64,000 bases of DNA from Methylomicrobium lacus LW14 (GTDB lineage Bacteria > Pseudomonadota > Gammaproteobacteria > Methylococcales > Methylomonadaceae). Location of the stretch: the NCBI RefSeq assembly GCF_000527095.1, contig NZ_AZUN01000001.1, positions 806,001-870,000 on the forward strand, given 5' to 3'. A program made the translations under genes and the position numbers. The notes under the pieces were generated by a model. The model was not told where the DNA came from. It saw only the letters and a list, made by a program, of their open reading frames with translations, and ran no database searches. Position 1 is the first letter of the stretch. Each line of letters starts with the position of its first letter. Shown piece by piece: positions 1-8,470 of this stretch.

Positions 1-938
1 ACGGCGGATAATGCGCAATGCGAATTTCCAGCCCCAATTGGGTCGCCAGCGCCTGCAACGCTTCCTTGAACACATGGCGATTGGCAGCATTACTGCCGCC
101 GCCATCGCAGAGGATGAGCAACCTGCGCGCTTCGGGATAGTGCCGGTTGCCGTGCCGTTGCCACCATTGGGCAATGCTGGCACAGCACAATTCGCTGGTA
201 TCGTGGCTGGTGTTGAGGTGTATCGTGCCTTCGTTCCGCGCTAAATCATAGAGCCCATGCGGGATCAATTTTCCGTTGCCGACGCTAGGAAAATCATGGT
301 CCAGGGTGTCGACCGGCACCTGCGTGTAGGTGTAACCGTCGCGGGCGAAATCGCCCAGCAGTTCTTTCTTTTTGGTATCGATGCTGAGCACCGGATCGCC
401 TGCGCTCAGATACGCGTCTTTGAGCCGGGCGATGTTTTCGAACTGGGCATTGCGGTCAGGGTGAGCCCCCAACGCCTTTTTCTTGCGCGCTTTACGCCGA
501 CCTAATTTGTGTTTTTTCAACAGTTTGCGCACCGTGTTCGGGCTGACCGGCGTCGCTTTCGCGCCCAAGCGCCGACTGATTTCGCCACACGACAGATTCG
601 TCCACAAGACGCCTTCGCGCATCGGGTCGCCGGCGGTGAAGTCCGCCAACAGGTCGAGAAAGTGAGTCTCCAACTGCGCCGATTGCTCAAGCGCCGTTTT
701 CCGGCCCCCACCTTTTTTTTCGGACCCGATCCGCTGCCGGGTCATCGGTCGCGTCGAGTTCCAACTGGCCCCGGCGGATGGTCTTGGGGTCCAGGGCAAA
801 TAGTCGGGCGATATAATCAATGCCGCCATGCCCCAGCTTGGCGGCTTCTATGCCGGCATAGCGGCGCCTATCTTTCTCGGATAGGCTCGCAAAAAGGCGT
901 TGCATTTTGACTTCTATTGCAGGCTCGTAACCAATCAT
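1..938 (-). pseudogene. ISAzo13-family transposase, frame-broken and cut by window edge
   Basis: The minus strand encodes an ISAzo13-like DDE transposase. The 5' part (938 to about 720) begins MIGYEPAIEVKMQRLF and carries the family-typical LSEKDRRRYAGIEA segment and a helix-turn-helix-like stretch (GHGGIDYIARLF). After an A8 run (T8 on the plus strand, 713-720) the continuing similarity is in another frame: from RKKGGGRKTALE onward I translate an uninterrupted frame to base 1, including LSIDTKKKELLGDF (first catalytic Asp) and LILCDGGGSNAANRHVFK (second Asp). The third acidic residue would lie left of the window. Removing one A restores a single reading frame, so this is either an inactivating frameshift, programmed slippage or a sequencing error. 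The inverted-repeat end could not be located. Family assignment is from recognised motifs, not from a search. Confidence 0.85.
713..720 (-). other. A8 run at the transposase frame break
   Basis: Eight consecutive A on the minus strand sit exactly where the transposase reading frame changes. In frame 0 the product stops soon afterwards (ending GPENGA). A one-base deletion or +1 shift continues into the GGGRKTALE segment. Homopolymeric A runs are known slippage sites in several insertion-sequence families. Confidence 0.7.
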
Positions 939-1543
939 GTCCTGTTGGGATTTGCGTTGTCGATGGCGTGTTATTATCCGCTAATTCACTTTCATTTAGG
1001 GAAGTTGTTTTTGACGAAATCCTAGGCGCGCGCGGCATCGTTGACGGCCGTTTCATCGGCTTTCAGGCAGACAGCGCTCTGCGCGAACGATGCGCGAGCA
1101 AATAATAAAAAGTGGAGTAGGTAGAATTTCAGCATGGCGAGCGCCATACATAATGGCAATGTACGGCTTTGCACGCCGATGACCGCAATTGACAGTTTCA
1201 CGCGCGCAGTTACGCACGATTAATATCCACGAAAAACTCGAAAGGCACGAAAAATTTCACGGCATCTTGTATTTTGTAACACTCTGCTTTTTGCCAAAGC
1301 CAAAATGTGGGCCCGTGCGGATTTTACGGTCCTTCTATCATCAAGCTATTGTCCACTGCGTGCCGAAGGGTATCAGTTCACATTTCTTCTAATATTCATA
1401 TATACTTATATTATTTATTTCCCGTTGCAACTATGCTGCTGTCCACATCAATACAGATGTGGGTACTGACGGGGCTAATCATGCGGGTGAACCCTGAAAA
1501 AGCGGTAGGGTCGCCAGGTTTTTGATGCGATAAGAATCTGCTA
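939..1543. other. Intergenic region upstream of the GAF-PAS-GGDEF-EAL gene
   Basis: No convincing gene is seen. The segment contains the unlocated right end of the ISAzo13 element, an AT-rich tract at about 1385-1425 that may hold the promoter, and a small hairpin (CCACATC 1443-1449 / GATGTGG 1456-1462). The short open frames here look random in composition. Confidence 0.5.
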
Positions 1544-3826
1544 ATGAGTTCAAACAATCAGTCCTCGGCACAAGATTTGCCAAAACAGGCCCGGCAACCG
1601 GACTTTTTAGACCTGACCGTTCAGGATCAGACCAGAATTTTGCAACAGCAGCAAGATATTGTGAGCCGGGTCGCGCAAGGGCATGATGCGATCAGCATCT
1701 GCGAGCAGATCTGTTTGTTTGGGGAATTGCTGGTGTCTAACTCGGCCGCATCGATCATGCTGTTCGACGAAGCGGGCCAGGTCTTAAATGTTTTCGCCGC
1801 GCCGAGTGTGCCGGATGAGGCCGTCAGATTGCTTAACGGCCTGCGCCCCGGGCCGGGCGCCGGTTCTTGCGGCAATGCCGTCTATCGACAACAGCCGGTT
1901 TATGTCAGGAATACGTTGACCGATTCCCGCTGGCAGGATAATCGCCATTTAGCGGAAGCGTTTAACATTTGCGCCTGCTGGTCAGTGCCTATCCGCGCCA
2001 AGAATGGCAAAGTTCTGGGGTCTTTTGCATTATCAAGCTTCGAACACCGCCTGCCCAATGCATTTCATCAGAAATTACTCGAATTGGCCGCCAACCTCGT
2101 CAGTATCGTCCTCGTACAACAAAGGACGAATGACCAGCTGTTTTTGGCGGGCAAGGTTTTTGAGAACAGCATGGATGGGATTCTGATAACCGACCCCTCC
2201 AGGCAGATCATCTCGGTCAACCGGGCTTTTTCCGATATCACCGGCTACCCTGCGGAGGAGGTGATCGGAAAAAATCCTTCTCTGTTGTCGTCCGGACGCC
2301 AGGATAGCGAGTTTTACACTAACATGTGGCACGCGATCCGCTCGGCCGGCAGTTGGCGGGGCGAAGTATGGAACAAGCATAAAGACGGCAAGCATTTCCC
2401 GATCTGGATCAACATCAACGTCATCTATGACAAGAACGGCAATATCACGCATTATTTGGGCATATTCAGCGATATTTCGGAAATCAAGCGCCTTGACCAC
2501 ATCATCTGGAAACAAGCGAACTTCGATTATGTGACGGGCCTGCCGAATCGCAATATGTTCCATGATCGTCTGGAGCAGGATCTGAAAAAAGCCCAACGCA
2601 AGGGCGAGCGGGCCGCGCTTTTCTTTATCGACCTGGATCATTTCAAGGAAATCAACGATTCGTTGGGCCACGGCATGGGCGATCGTTTGCTCAAGGATGC
2701 CGCGCAACGCCTGCGCGAGAGCGTGCGTGAAACCGATATGGTGGCGCGTTTGGGCGGAGACGAATTCACCGTGATCATCAACGATTGCGAGAATGACCAG
2801 AGCATCGGCCGTATTGCGCAGAACATTCTCGATAAATTGGCGATGCCATTTTATTTGGAACACGAAATGGCCTACATCTCGGCCAGCATCGGCATCGCGC
2901 TATTCCCCAATGACGCGACCTCGATCGAAGCGTTGCTGAAAAACGCGGACCATGCGATGTATGCGGCTAAAAACGAGGGCCGTAACCGTTTTCATTATTT
3001 TACTCCGGCCATGCAGGCCGCCGCCGAACTGCGCCGAGGCATTGCGCATGATCTGCGCGCGGCAATCGCGGGCAACCAGTTGCAGCTGTACTATCAGCCG
3101 ATCGTCGATCTTGCCTCCGGAAGCATCCACAAGGCCGAAGCCTTGCTGCGCTGGCGGCATCCGGAAAAGGGCTTTATCAGCCCCGAGATTTTTGTGCCGA
3201 TCGCCGAAGAGACCCGCATGATTGTAGAGATCGGAGATTGGGTGTTCAGGCAGGTCGCGAAACAGGTAGCCGTTTGGCAAGCCGCGTACCATCGGGATTT
3301 TCAGATCAGCGTGAACAAATCCCCGGTACAGTTTTTGATTGAAAATCGCGCGAATTCATCCTGGATCGAGCATCTGCGCGAACACAAGCTGGGAGAGCAC
3401 AGCATCGTGGTCGAAATCACCGAAAGTTTGCTGTTGGACGCGAATGATCGGGTCACGAAACGGTTGCTCGAGTTCCGGGATGCCGGCATCGAGGTGGCGA
3501 TCGACGATTTCGGCACCGGCTACTCCTCGCTGTCCTACCTGAAAAAATTTGACATCGATTACCTCAAGATCGACAAGTCGTTCGTCCACAACATTACCCC
3601 GCAATCGAATGACATGGTTTTGTGCGATGCGATCATCAGCATGGCGCACCGACTGGGCATCAAAGTGATCGCGGAAGGCGTCGAAACCGAGGCGCAGCGC
3701 GACTTGCTGGCGGCCGTCGGCTGCGATTATGCGCAGGGTTACTTGTTTTCGAAGCCGGTTTCCGCACAGGAGTTTGAGAGATTATTGCTGACCGGGTCAA
3801 TCGGTCAGGGTTTTGCCAGTGGCTGA
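1544..3826 (+). CDS. GAF-PAS-GGDEF-EAL cyclic-di-GMP turnover protein
   Basis: A 760-residue cytoplasmic signalling protein with no membrane segment visible. Domains in order: GAF (about 45-195), PAS (about 205-320), GGDEF (about 325-490) and EAL (about 510-750). The cyclase signature GGDEF is intact near residue 403 and is preceded at the expected spacing by an RETD (RxxD) inhibitory site, so product feedback is likely. The EAL half keeps AEALLRW near residue 529, the DDFGTGYSSL metal and loop-6 region and the KIDKSFV segment, so phosphodiesterase activity is also plausible. Net direction cannot be read from sequence. It stands alone, with no partner gene adjacent. The start ATG is followed by a Ser/Asn/Gln-rich tail typical of this architecture. 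Confidence 0.93.
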   Translation: MSSNNQSSAQDLPKQARQPDFLDLTVQDQTRILQQQQDIVSRVAQGHDAISICEQICLFGELLVSNSAASIMLFDEAGQVLNVFAAPSVPDEAVRLLNGLRPGPGAGSCGNAVYRQQPVYVRNTLTDSRWQDNRHLAEAFNICACWSVPIRAKNGKVLGSFALSSFEHRLPNAFHQKLLELAANLVSIVLVQQRTNDQLFLAGKVFENSMDGILITDPSRQIISVNRAFSDITGYPAEEVIGKNPSLLSSGRQDSEFYTNMWHAIRSAGSWRGEVWNKHKDGKHFPIWININVIYDKNGNITHYLGIFSDISEIKRLDHIIWKQANFDYVTGLPNRNMFHDRLEQDLKKAQRKGERAALFFIDLDHFKEINDSLGHGMGDRLLKDAAQRLRESVRETDMVARLGGDEFTVIINDCENDQSIGRIAQNILDKLAMPFYLEHEMAYISASIGIALFPNDATSIEALLKNADHAMYAAKNEGRNRFHYFTPAMQAAAELRRGIAHDLRAAIAGNQLQLYYQPIVDLASGSIHKAEALLRWRHPEKGFISPEIFVPIAEETRMIVEIGDWVFRQVAKQVAVWQAAYHRDFQISVNKSPVQFLIENRANSSWIEHLREHKLGEHSIVVEITESLLLDANDRVTKRLLEFRDAGIEVAIDDFGTGYSSLSYLKKFDIDYLKIDKSFVHNITPQSNDMVLCDAIISMAHRLGIKVIAEGVETEAQRDLLAAVGCDYAQGYLFSKPVSAQEFERLLLTGSIGQGFASG

Positions 3827-4466
3827 GCGAAGCCGAAGCCAACGATTTATTTGCAATCGATTATGGATACATTTTTTCTAAAAAATCGCCTAAACAACGG
3901 CCTTTTCGAGCATTGTTCCTGAGTTCCCGATTCACGCGTAATCTTCCTCAAAAAAACCGAGCGCTAAGGTCCGCAGAGCCACTGCGACAGTAACGCGGAT
4001 CATCCCTACGCACCGCAACGCCGGGGCCAAAAAATTGTCCAGATATCCTAAAAGACTCGGATGTCCATACTCCCTTTAACGAAGGGAGCTATGGATTGAA
4101 TGGGTTTAAAACAACCACCTTGGATGAGTTTATTAAACCGATACCGAGTGCTGTAAAGCATTTAAAACGGCCGAAAAGAGAATAAACAGGGGGGGTATTT
4201 ACGGTCCAAGTCGCTCTGCCAATTTCTAAGCAATCGCGTCAATAGCGGGCTTTAGGGGGATAGGCAAGCTTTTCCTTGATCCCGTTGTCAGCGATGCGAT
4301 GGTTTTGGCATGCGGCTTGCTGTATTACGAAATGCAAAGACACGAAGCCTATCCACTCCGATTCAGATCATATCGGCAAACGCAGTGATCGCCTCATCGA
4401 GAGCTTAAGCTTATGTCTATCGGCTAATTGCCGTGCTAACCATCATTCGATATAAAGGGCAAAAAC
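3827..4466. other. Intergenic region with a possible decayed coding segment
   Basis: This 640-base gap has no complete gene. A frame running to TAA at 4183-4185 has protein-like composition (see the separate entry). The last ~200 bases before 4467 presumably carry the yfdX promoter. I could not identify a convincing -35/-10 pair. Confidence 0.4.
4030..4185 (+). pseudogene. Possible C-terminal gene relic, function unknown
   Basis: A stretch without a start codon reads, near its end, GSYGLNGFKTTTLDEFIKPI followed by a basic tail and TAA at 4183-4185. The composition looks more like a protein C-terminus than random sequence, but no family was recognised and no upstream portion is visible. It could equally be a chance open frame. 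Confidence 0.2.
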
Positions 4467-5393
4467 ATGAACAGACAGGCATTGAAAAAAACGAGCGCGA
4501 CGGCGGCGATCGCCATCGTTGTGTCAGCCGGGATGGCATTCAGCGTTTCAGCGGCAACCGACTCACCCCAAGCGGCTTCTGCATCGGCGTCTGTGCCGAA
4601 AGAATCGCTGGCGACAAAGAATAAACTGCTTGCGGAAAGGCAACAAAAAATAGAGCATGAGGCATTAGAGGCGGTGACGGGCACGCAGCACGCCTTAATG
4701 GCGTTGCAAACGAACGATACGAAAAAAGCGACGGCCTTACTTCAGGATGTTTCCGGCAAACTCGGTATTTTGTTAGCGAAGTACCCCAAGATCGATTTGA
4801 TTTCCGCGAATGTCGAAGCGGAGGTTGATGATTTCGACAGCGATTCCGCTCAAGTCCAAAAAATGGTCGATCAAGCCGATACCTTACTCAGAGGGCATAA
4901 GGTGCAGGATGCCCGTTATCTTCTGGATGAATTGGTCAGCGAAGCACGCATTACCACGACAAGCATTCCTTTAGGCACATACCCTGCGGCCATCAAGGAG
5001 GCGGCCAAACTGATCGATCAAGGCAAAACGGAGGAGGCTAAGGAAGCGCTGTACGCTGTTCTGAGTCTGCTGGATAAAACCACCGAGATCATGCCGTTGC
5101 CGGTGCTGAAAGCCGAGGCGTTGCTGACGGCTGCATCCGAGTTGGAACATAAAAGCGATTTAAAAAAAGAAACCAGCCGGGACGAAATCTTGAAATTGAC
5201 CGATGCGGCCAAGGAGAAGTTGAAACTGGCTGAAATTTTGGGTTATGGCGCCAAGGAAGATTATAAGCCGCTTTACGATGCCATCGACGGAATCAAAGAC
5301 GTCATTCATACTCAAAAAGCGGCGGCCACCTGGGATAAGCTTAAAAACGCGCTCTCGGCCTTCAAGAATAAGATCATTCATACCGGTAAATAA
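4467..5393 (+). CDS. YfdX family periplasmic protein
   Basis: A 308-residue protein with a signal peptide (positively charged start, hydrophobic AIAIVVSAGMAFSVSA, predicted cleavage near residue 29). The mature part is a helical YfdX-type domain: EALEAVTGTQHALMALQTND, then LLAKYPKIDLI, DARYLLDELVSEARITTTSI and LPLPVLKAEALLTAASELEH-like segments. YfdX proteins are periplasmic and linked to acid and other stress; the molecular role is unsettled. The start is supported by AAAGGG about nine bases upstream. The gene lies 98 bases before an MgtA-type ATPase on the same strand, suggesting co-expression. A hairpin (5409-5433) lies between the two genes. Confidence 0.85.
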   Translation: MNRQALKKTSATAAIAIVVSAGMAFSVSAATDSPQAASASASVPKESLATKNKLLAERQQKIEHEALEAVTGTQHALMALQTNDTKKATALLQDVSGKLGILLAKYPKIDLISANVEAEVDDFDSDSAQVQKMVDQADTLLRGHKVQDARYLLDELVSEARITTTSIPLGTYPAAIKEAAKLIDQGKTEEAKEALYAVLSLLDKTTEIMPLPVLKAEALLTAASELEHKSDLKKETSRDEILKLTDAAKEKLKLAEILGYGAKEDYKPLYDAIDGIKDVIHTQKAAATWDKLKNALSAFKNKIIHTGK

Positions 5394-5408
5394 AGGTCGA
5401 CAAAGCTG

Positions 5409-5433
5409 CCGTTAATTTCAGATCGATTAACGG
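5409..5433 (+). other. Hairpin between yfdX-like and mgtA-like genes
   Basis: Inverted repeat CCGTTAAT / ATTAACGG with a nine-base loop. There is no U-tract after it, so it is more likely an RNA-processing or stability element than a terminator. Confidence 0.4.
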
Positions 5434-5491
5434 AGGTGATCCGCTTTAGGAAAAACTTGGCAGGAATTCAGTCTTATCGAAGGAGAGTCTC

Positions 5492-8035
5492 ATGACACTA
5501 CCCAAACTGCCGGCGGCAGCCAAAACCGATTCAGCTTTCTGGGCCATTGGCGTCGATCAGCATCTGCAACGGCTGCAAACGCCGGCGCTAGGCCTCAGCG
5601 ATCAGGAAGCCGGCGAGCGCCTTAAACGCTTCGGCGCCAACCGACTGAACGGAAAGAAAAAAACGGGGTCCGTGCACCTGTTTTTGGCTCAGTTCAAAAG
5701 CTCGATTATCCTGATCTTGCTGTTTGCGACCGGGTTATCCTTTTTCCTACATGACAAAGTCGATGCGGCGATTATTTTGACCATCGTTTTGATCAGCGGT
5801 GTCCTGGGATTCTGGCAGGAAAAAGGCGCGGCCGATGCGGTCGAAAAATTACTCGCGCTGGTGCAAATCAAGGTGGCGGTCATGCGCAGCGGCATCGCAT
5901 CGGAGGTTCCGGCCGACGAACTGGTTCCGGGCGATATAGTCGTCTTGAAAGCCGGCGACATCATTCCGGCCGATTGTGTGTTACTGACCGCCGACCATCT
6001 TTTCATCGATGAAGCGATGTTGACCGGCGAAAGTTATCCGGTCGAAAAATCACCCGGCCTCGTTGCCGCCGATGCGCCGCTAGGCCAGCGCAGCAATGCG
6101 CTATGGATGGGAACGCATGTGCAAAGCGGTGAAGCACAGGCTTTAGTCATTGCCACCGGGCAAAGTACCGAATTCGGCAAACTGTCCGGACGTATCAAAC
6201 TCAAAGCGCCTGAAACCGATTTTGAACGCGGAGTCAGGCGCTTCGGCTATTTGCTGATGGAAGTCACCTTAATCCTGGTCATCATGATTTTTGCGGTGAA
6301 CGTTTATCTGCATAAACCGGTGATCGATTCGTTCCTGTTTGCATTGGCGCTGGCTGTGGGGCTGACGCCGCAATTGTTGCCCGCGGTGATCAGCATTAAT
6401 CTGGCGCATGGCGCCAAACGCATGGCCGCGGAAAAAGTCATCGTCAAACAGCTGGCTTCGATTGAGAACTTCGGCAGTATGAACGTACTGTGTTCGGACA
6501 AGACCGGCACCTTAACCGAAGGCAAGGTGCACCTGAAGAGCGCGGTGGATTGGGAGGGCAAACCCAGCGAGAAGGTTTCGCGTTATGCTTATCTGAATTC
6601 TTTTTACGAGACCGGCTTCAATAATCCGATCGATGAAGCAATCCGGAATTTTCGTTCGTTCGATGTCAAAGAGTGCCGAAAATTAGCTGAAATTCCGTAC
6701 GATTTTTATCGTAAACGTTTGAGTATGCTGATTTCCGATGCCGGCACGAGCGTTCTGATTACCAAGGGTGCGCTGACCAATGTGCTGGATGTCTGCTCGC
6801 ACGCTGAAAACAGCGACGGCAGCTTGACCGCTATCGATGAAGTTCGAAGCCGTATTGAACAAAGTTATCAAGCCTATAGCGCGCAAGGCCTTCGCACCTT
6901 GGGTCTTGCCTATAAGCCCCTGACTGAAGAAAATAAGCTTGATAAGGACGATGAAAAGGAGATGCTGTTTTTGGGCTTTATCACCTTGTTCGACCCGCCC
7001 AAAGCCAACTGCGCCCAAACTATCGAGCAATTACGCGAACTCGGCGTTACCCTGAAAATCATCACCGGCGATAATCGTTTGGTTGCCGAAAGCGTCAGTC
7101 ATCAATTGGGGCTGTCGGGCGCCAAGATTTTGACCGGCCCGGAAATTGCGCAAATGAGCGGTAGGGCCTTGATGAATCAAGTAGCCGAGGTGAATGTCTT
7201 CGCCGAAGTCGAACCCAACCAGAAGGAACGCATTATCATCGCCCTGAAAAAAGCCGGCTTTGTGGTCGGTTACATGGGCGACGGGATTAATGATGTTTCC
7301 GCCTTGCATGCCGCCGATGTCGGCATTTCGGTCGATAGCGCAGCCGATGTTGCCAAGGAAACCGCTCAAATCGTGCTCTTGGAAAAAAATCTGGACGTTC
7401 TGGTCAAAGGCGTCAAAGAAGGCCGCATCACCTTCGCCAACACGCTGAAATATGTGTTCATGGCGACCAGTTCCAATTTCGGCAATATGTTCAGTATGGC
7501 CGGGGCATCGCTGTTCCTGCCTTTTCTCCCGTTATTGCCCAAGCAAATACTATTAACTAATCTGCTGACCGATTTTCCGGAAATGACTATAGCATCCGAT
7601 AACGTCGACCCGGAAATGGTGACCCAACCCCGGCGCTGGGACATTCAATTCATTCGCAAATTCATGTTCACCTTCGGCATCGTCAGTTCACTATTCGACT
7701 ATCTAACCTTCGGTTTGCTGTTAGGGTTAAAGGTACCCGTCGAGCAATTTCGCACCGGTTGGTTTTTGGAGTCGGTGGTATCGGCGGCCTTGATCGTCTT
7801 TGTCGTTCGCAGCAGCAAGTCTGTCTTCAAAAGCCGGCCCGGCAGCTATCTGGTGGGCGCCACGTTAACGATTATCGCTTTGACAATTGCCTTGCCATAT
7901 TTGCCGTTCGCTTCTTTGATCGGCTTTGAGCCGCTTTCATTCAGTCTGCTGGCTTTATTGGGAGGGATTGTTGCGCTTTATATCGCGACCGCCGAAGTGG
8001 CCAAGCGGATATTTTATCGGTTTACCAAAATTTAA
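5492..8035 (+). CDS. MgtA-like magnesium-translocating P-type ATPase
   Basis: An 847-residue P-type ATPase of the P3B (MgtA/MgtB) type, an inner-membrane ATP-driven importer expected to carry Mg2+. Visible signatures are the actuator motif LTGES near 178, the phosphorylation site DKTGTLTEG with Asp 336, and the hinge motif GDGIND near 595. The C-terminal transmembrane segment reads LLTNLLTDFPEMTIASDNVD, and TPQLLPAVI is present in the core membrane segment; both are characteristic of this subfamily. It is slightly shorter than enterobacterial MgtA because the N-terminal tail is short. AAGGAGAG six bases before the ATG is a near-perfect ribosome binding site. No MgtL-like leader peptide was noticed. 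The pairing with the upstream yfdX-like gene suggests a shared stress role (inference). Confidence 0.9.
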   Translation: MTLPKLPAAAKTDSAFWAIGVDQHLQRLQTPALGLSDQEAGERLKRFGANRLNGKKKTGSVHLFLAQFKSSIILILLFATGLSFFLHDKVDAAIILTIVLISGVLGFWQEKGAADAVEKLLALVQIKVAVMRSGIASEVPADELVPGDIVVLKAGDIIPADCVLLTADHLFIDEAMLTGESYPVEKSPGLVAADAPLGQRSNALWMGTHVQSGEAQALVIATGQSTEFGKLSGRIKLKAPETDFERGVRRFGYLLMEVTLILVIMIFAVNVYLHKPVIDSFLFALALAVGLTPQLLPAVISINLAHGAKRMAAEKVIVKQLASIENFGSMNVLCSDKTGTLTEGKVHLKSAVDWEGKPSEKVSRYAYLNSFYETGFNNPIDEAIRNFRSFDVKECRKLAEIPYDFYRKRLSMLISDAGTSVLITKGALTNVLDVCSHAENSDGSLTAIDEVRSRIEQSYQAYSAQGLRTLGLAYKPLTEENKLDKDDEKEMLFLGFITLFDPPKANCAQTIEQLRELGVTLKIITGDNRLVAESVSHQLGLSGAKILTGPEIAQMSGRALMNQVAEVNVFAEVEPNQKERIIIALKKAGFVVGYMGDGINDVSALHAADVGISVDSAADVAKETAQIVLLEKNLDVLVKGVKEGRITFANTLKYVFMATSSNFGNMFSMAGASLFLPFLPLLPKQILLTNLLTDFPEMTIASDNVDPEMVTQPRRWDIQFIRKFMFTFGIVSSLFDYLTFGLLLGLKVPVEQFRTGWFLESVVSAALIVFVVRSSKSVFKSRPGSYLVGATLTIIALTIALPYLPFASLIGFEPLSFSLLALLGGIVALYIATAEVAKRIFYRFTKI

Positions 8036-8470
8036 CGGGCTTCGGTTCGAGTCTCCATTCTCCGTTTATTTTGTTCTCTGTGTTTAAGGATAAGTCCAGC
8101 GTTTTGCCGCATTGGATCAGGCGATCAGCGGAGACAACGCCTTCAAGCTAATTTGCCGTGGGAACTCAGGGAACGCCGAACCCCAGTTCGGCGCGAAGCG
8201 ATGTTAGAAAATTAATAGCATGCTCCCGATAAAGAAAAGCTACAGTCAGAACTGGCAGTTCAGTGGTTTTTGTGGCAGGATGCACGAGCCGGCTGCAAAA
8301 AACATAAAGTATCAAGTATAAGATACAAGTAATTGATTAATAAATTAATAATAATGTAAAAATTACGGGATTATTATGCTTGCAGTGAGGGCTCTGCGGG
8401 GCGAGTTGACTGCGGCCTAACGTAAGATTCTTATGCCCTTACCGGGCTGAAAAATAAAGTAGGGGGAAAT
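8036..8470. other. Intergenic region upstream of the patatin gene
   Basis: A non-coding gap of 435 bases. It holds a perfect 8-bp hairpin at 8174-8193 (CGCCGAAC / GTTCGGCG, loop CCCA) resembling a REP-type element, and a strongly AT-rich tract at about 8300-8375 that is the likely promoter zone for the gene at 8471. Confidence 0.5.
8174..8193. repeat. Perfect short inverted repeat
   Basis: CGCCGAAC and GTTCGGCG arms with a four-base loop. No U-tract is present. It may be a REP-like dispersed element or a protein binding site. Confidence 0.35.

Noticed and set aside
1440..1543. Leader with GCCAGGTTT-like 3' element suggesting a c-di-GMP riboswitch in front of a GGDEF-EAL gene
   Set aside because: The hallmark A-rich internal loops and GACGCAAAGCC-type segment are absent; only a short match exists.
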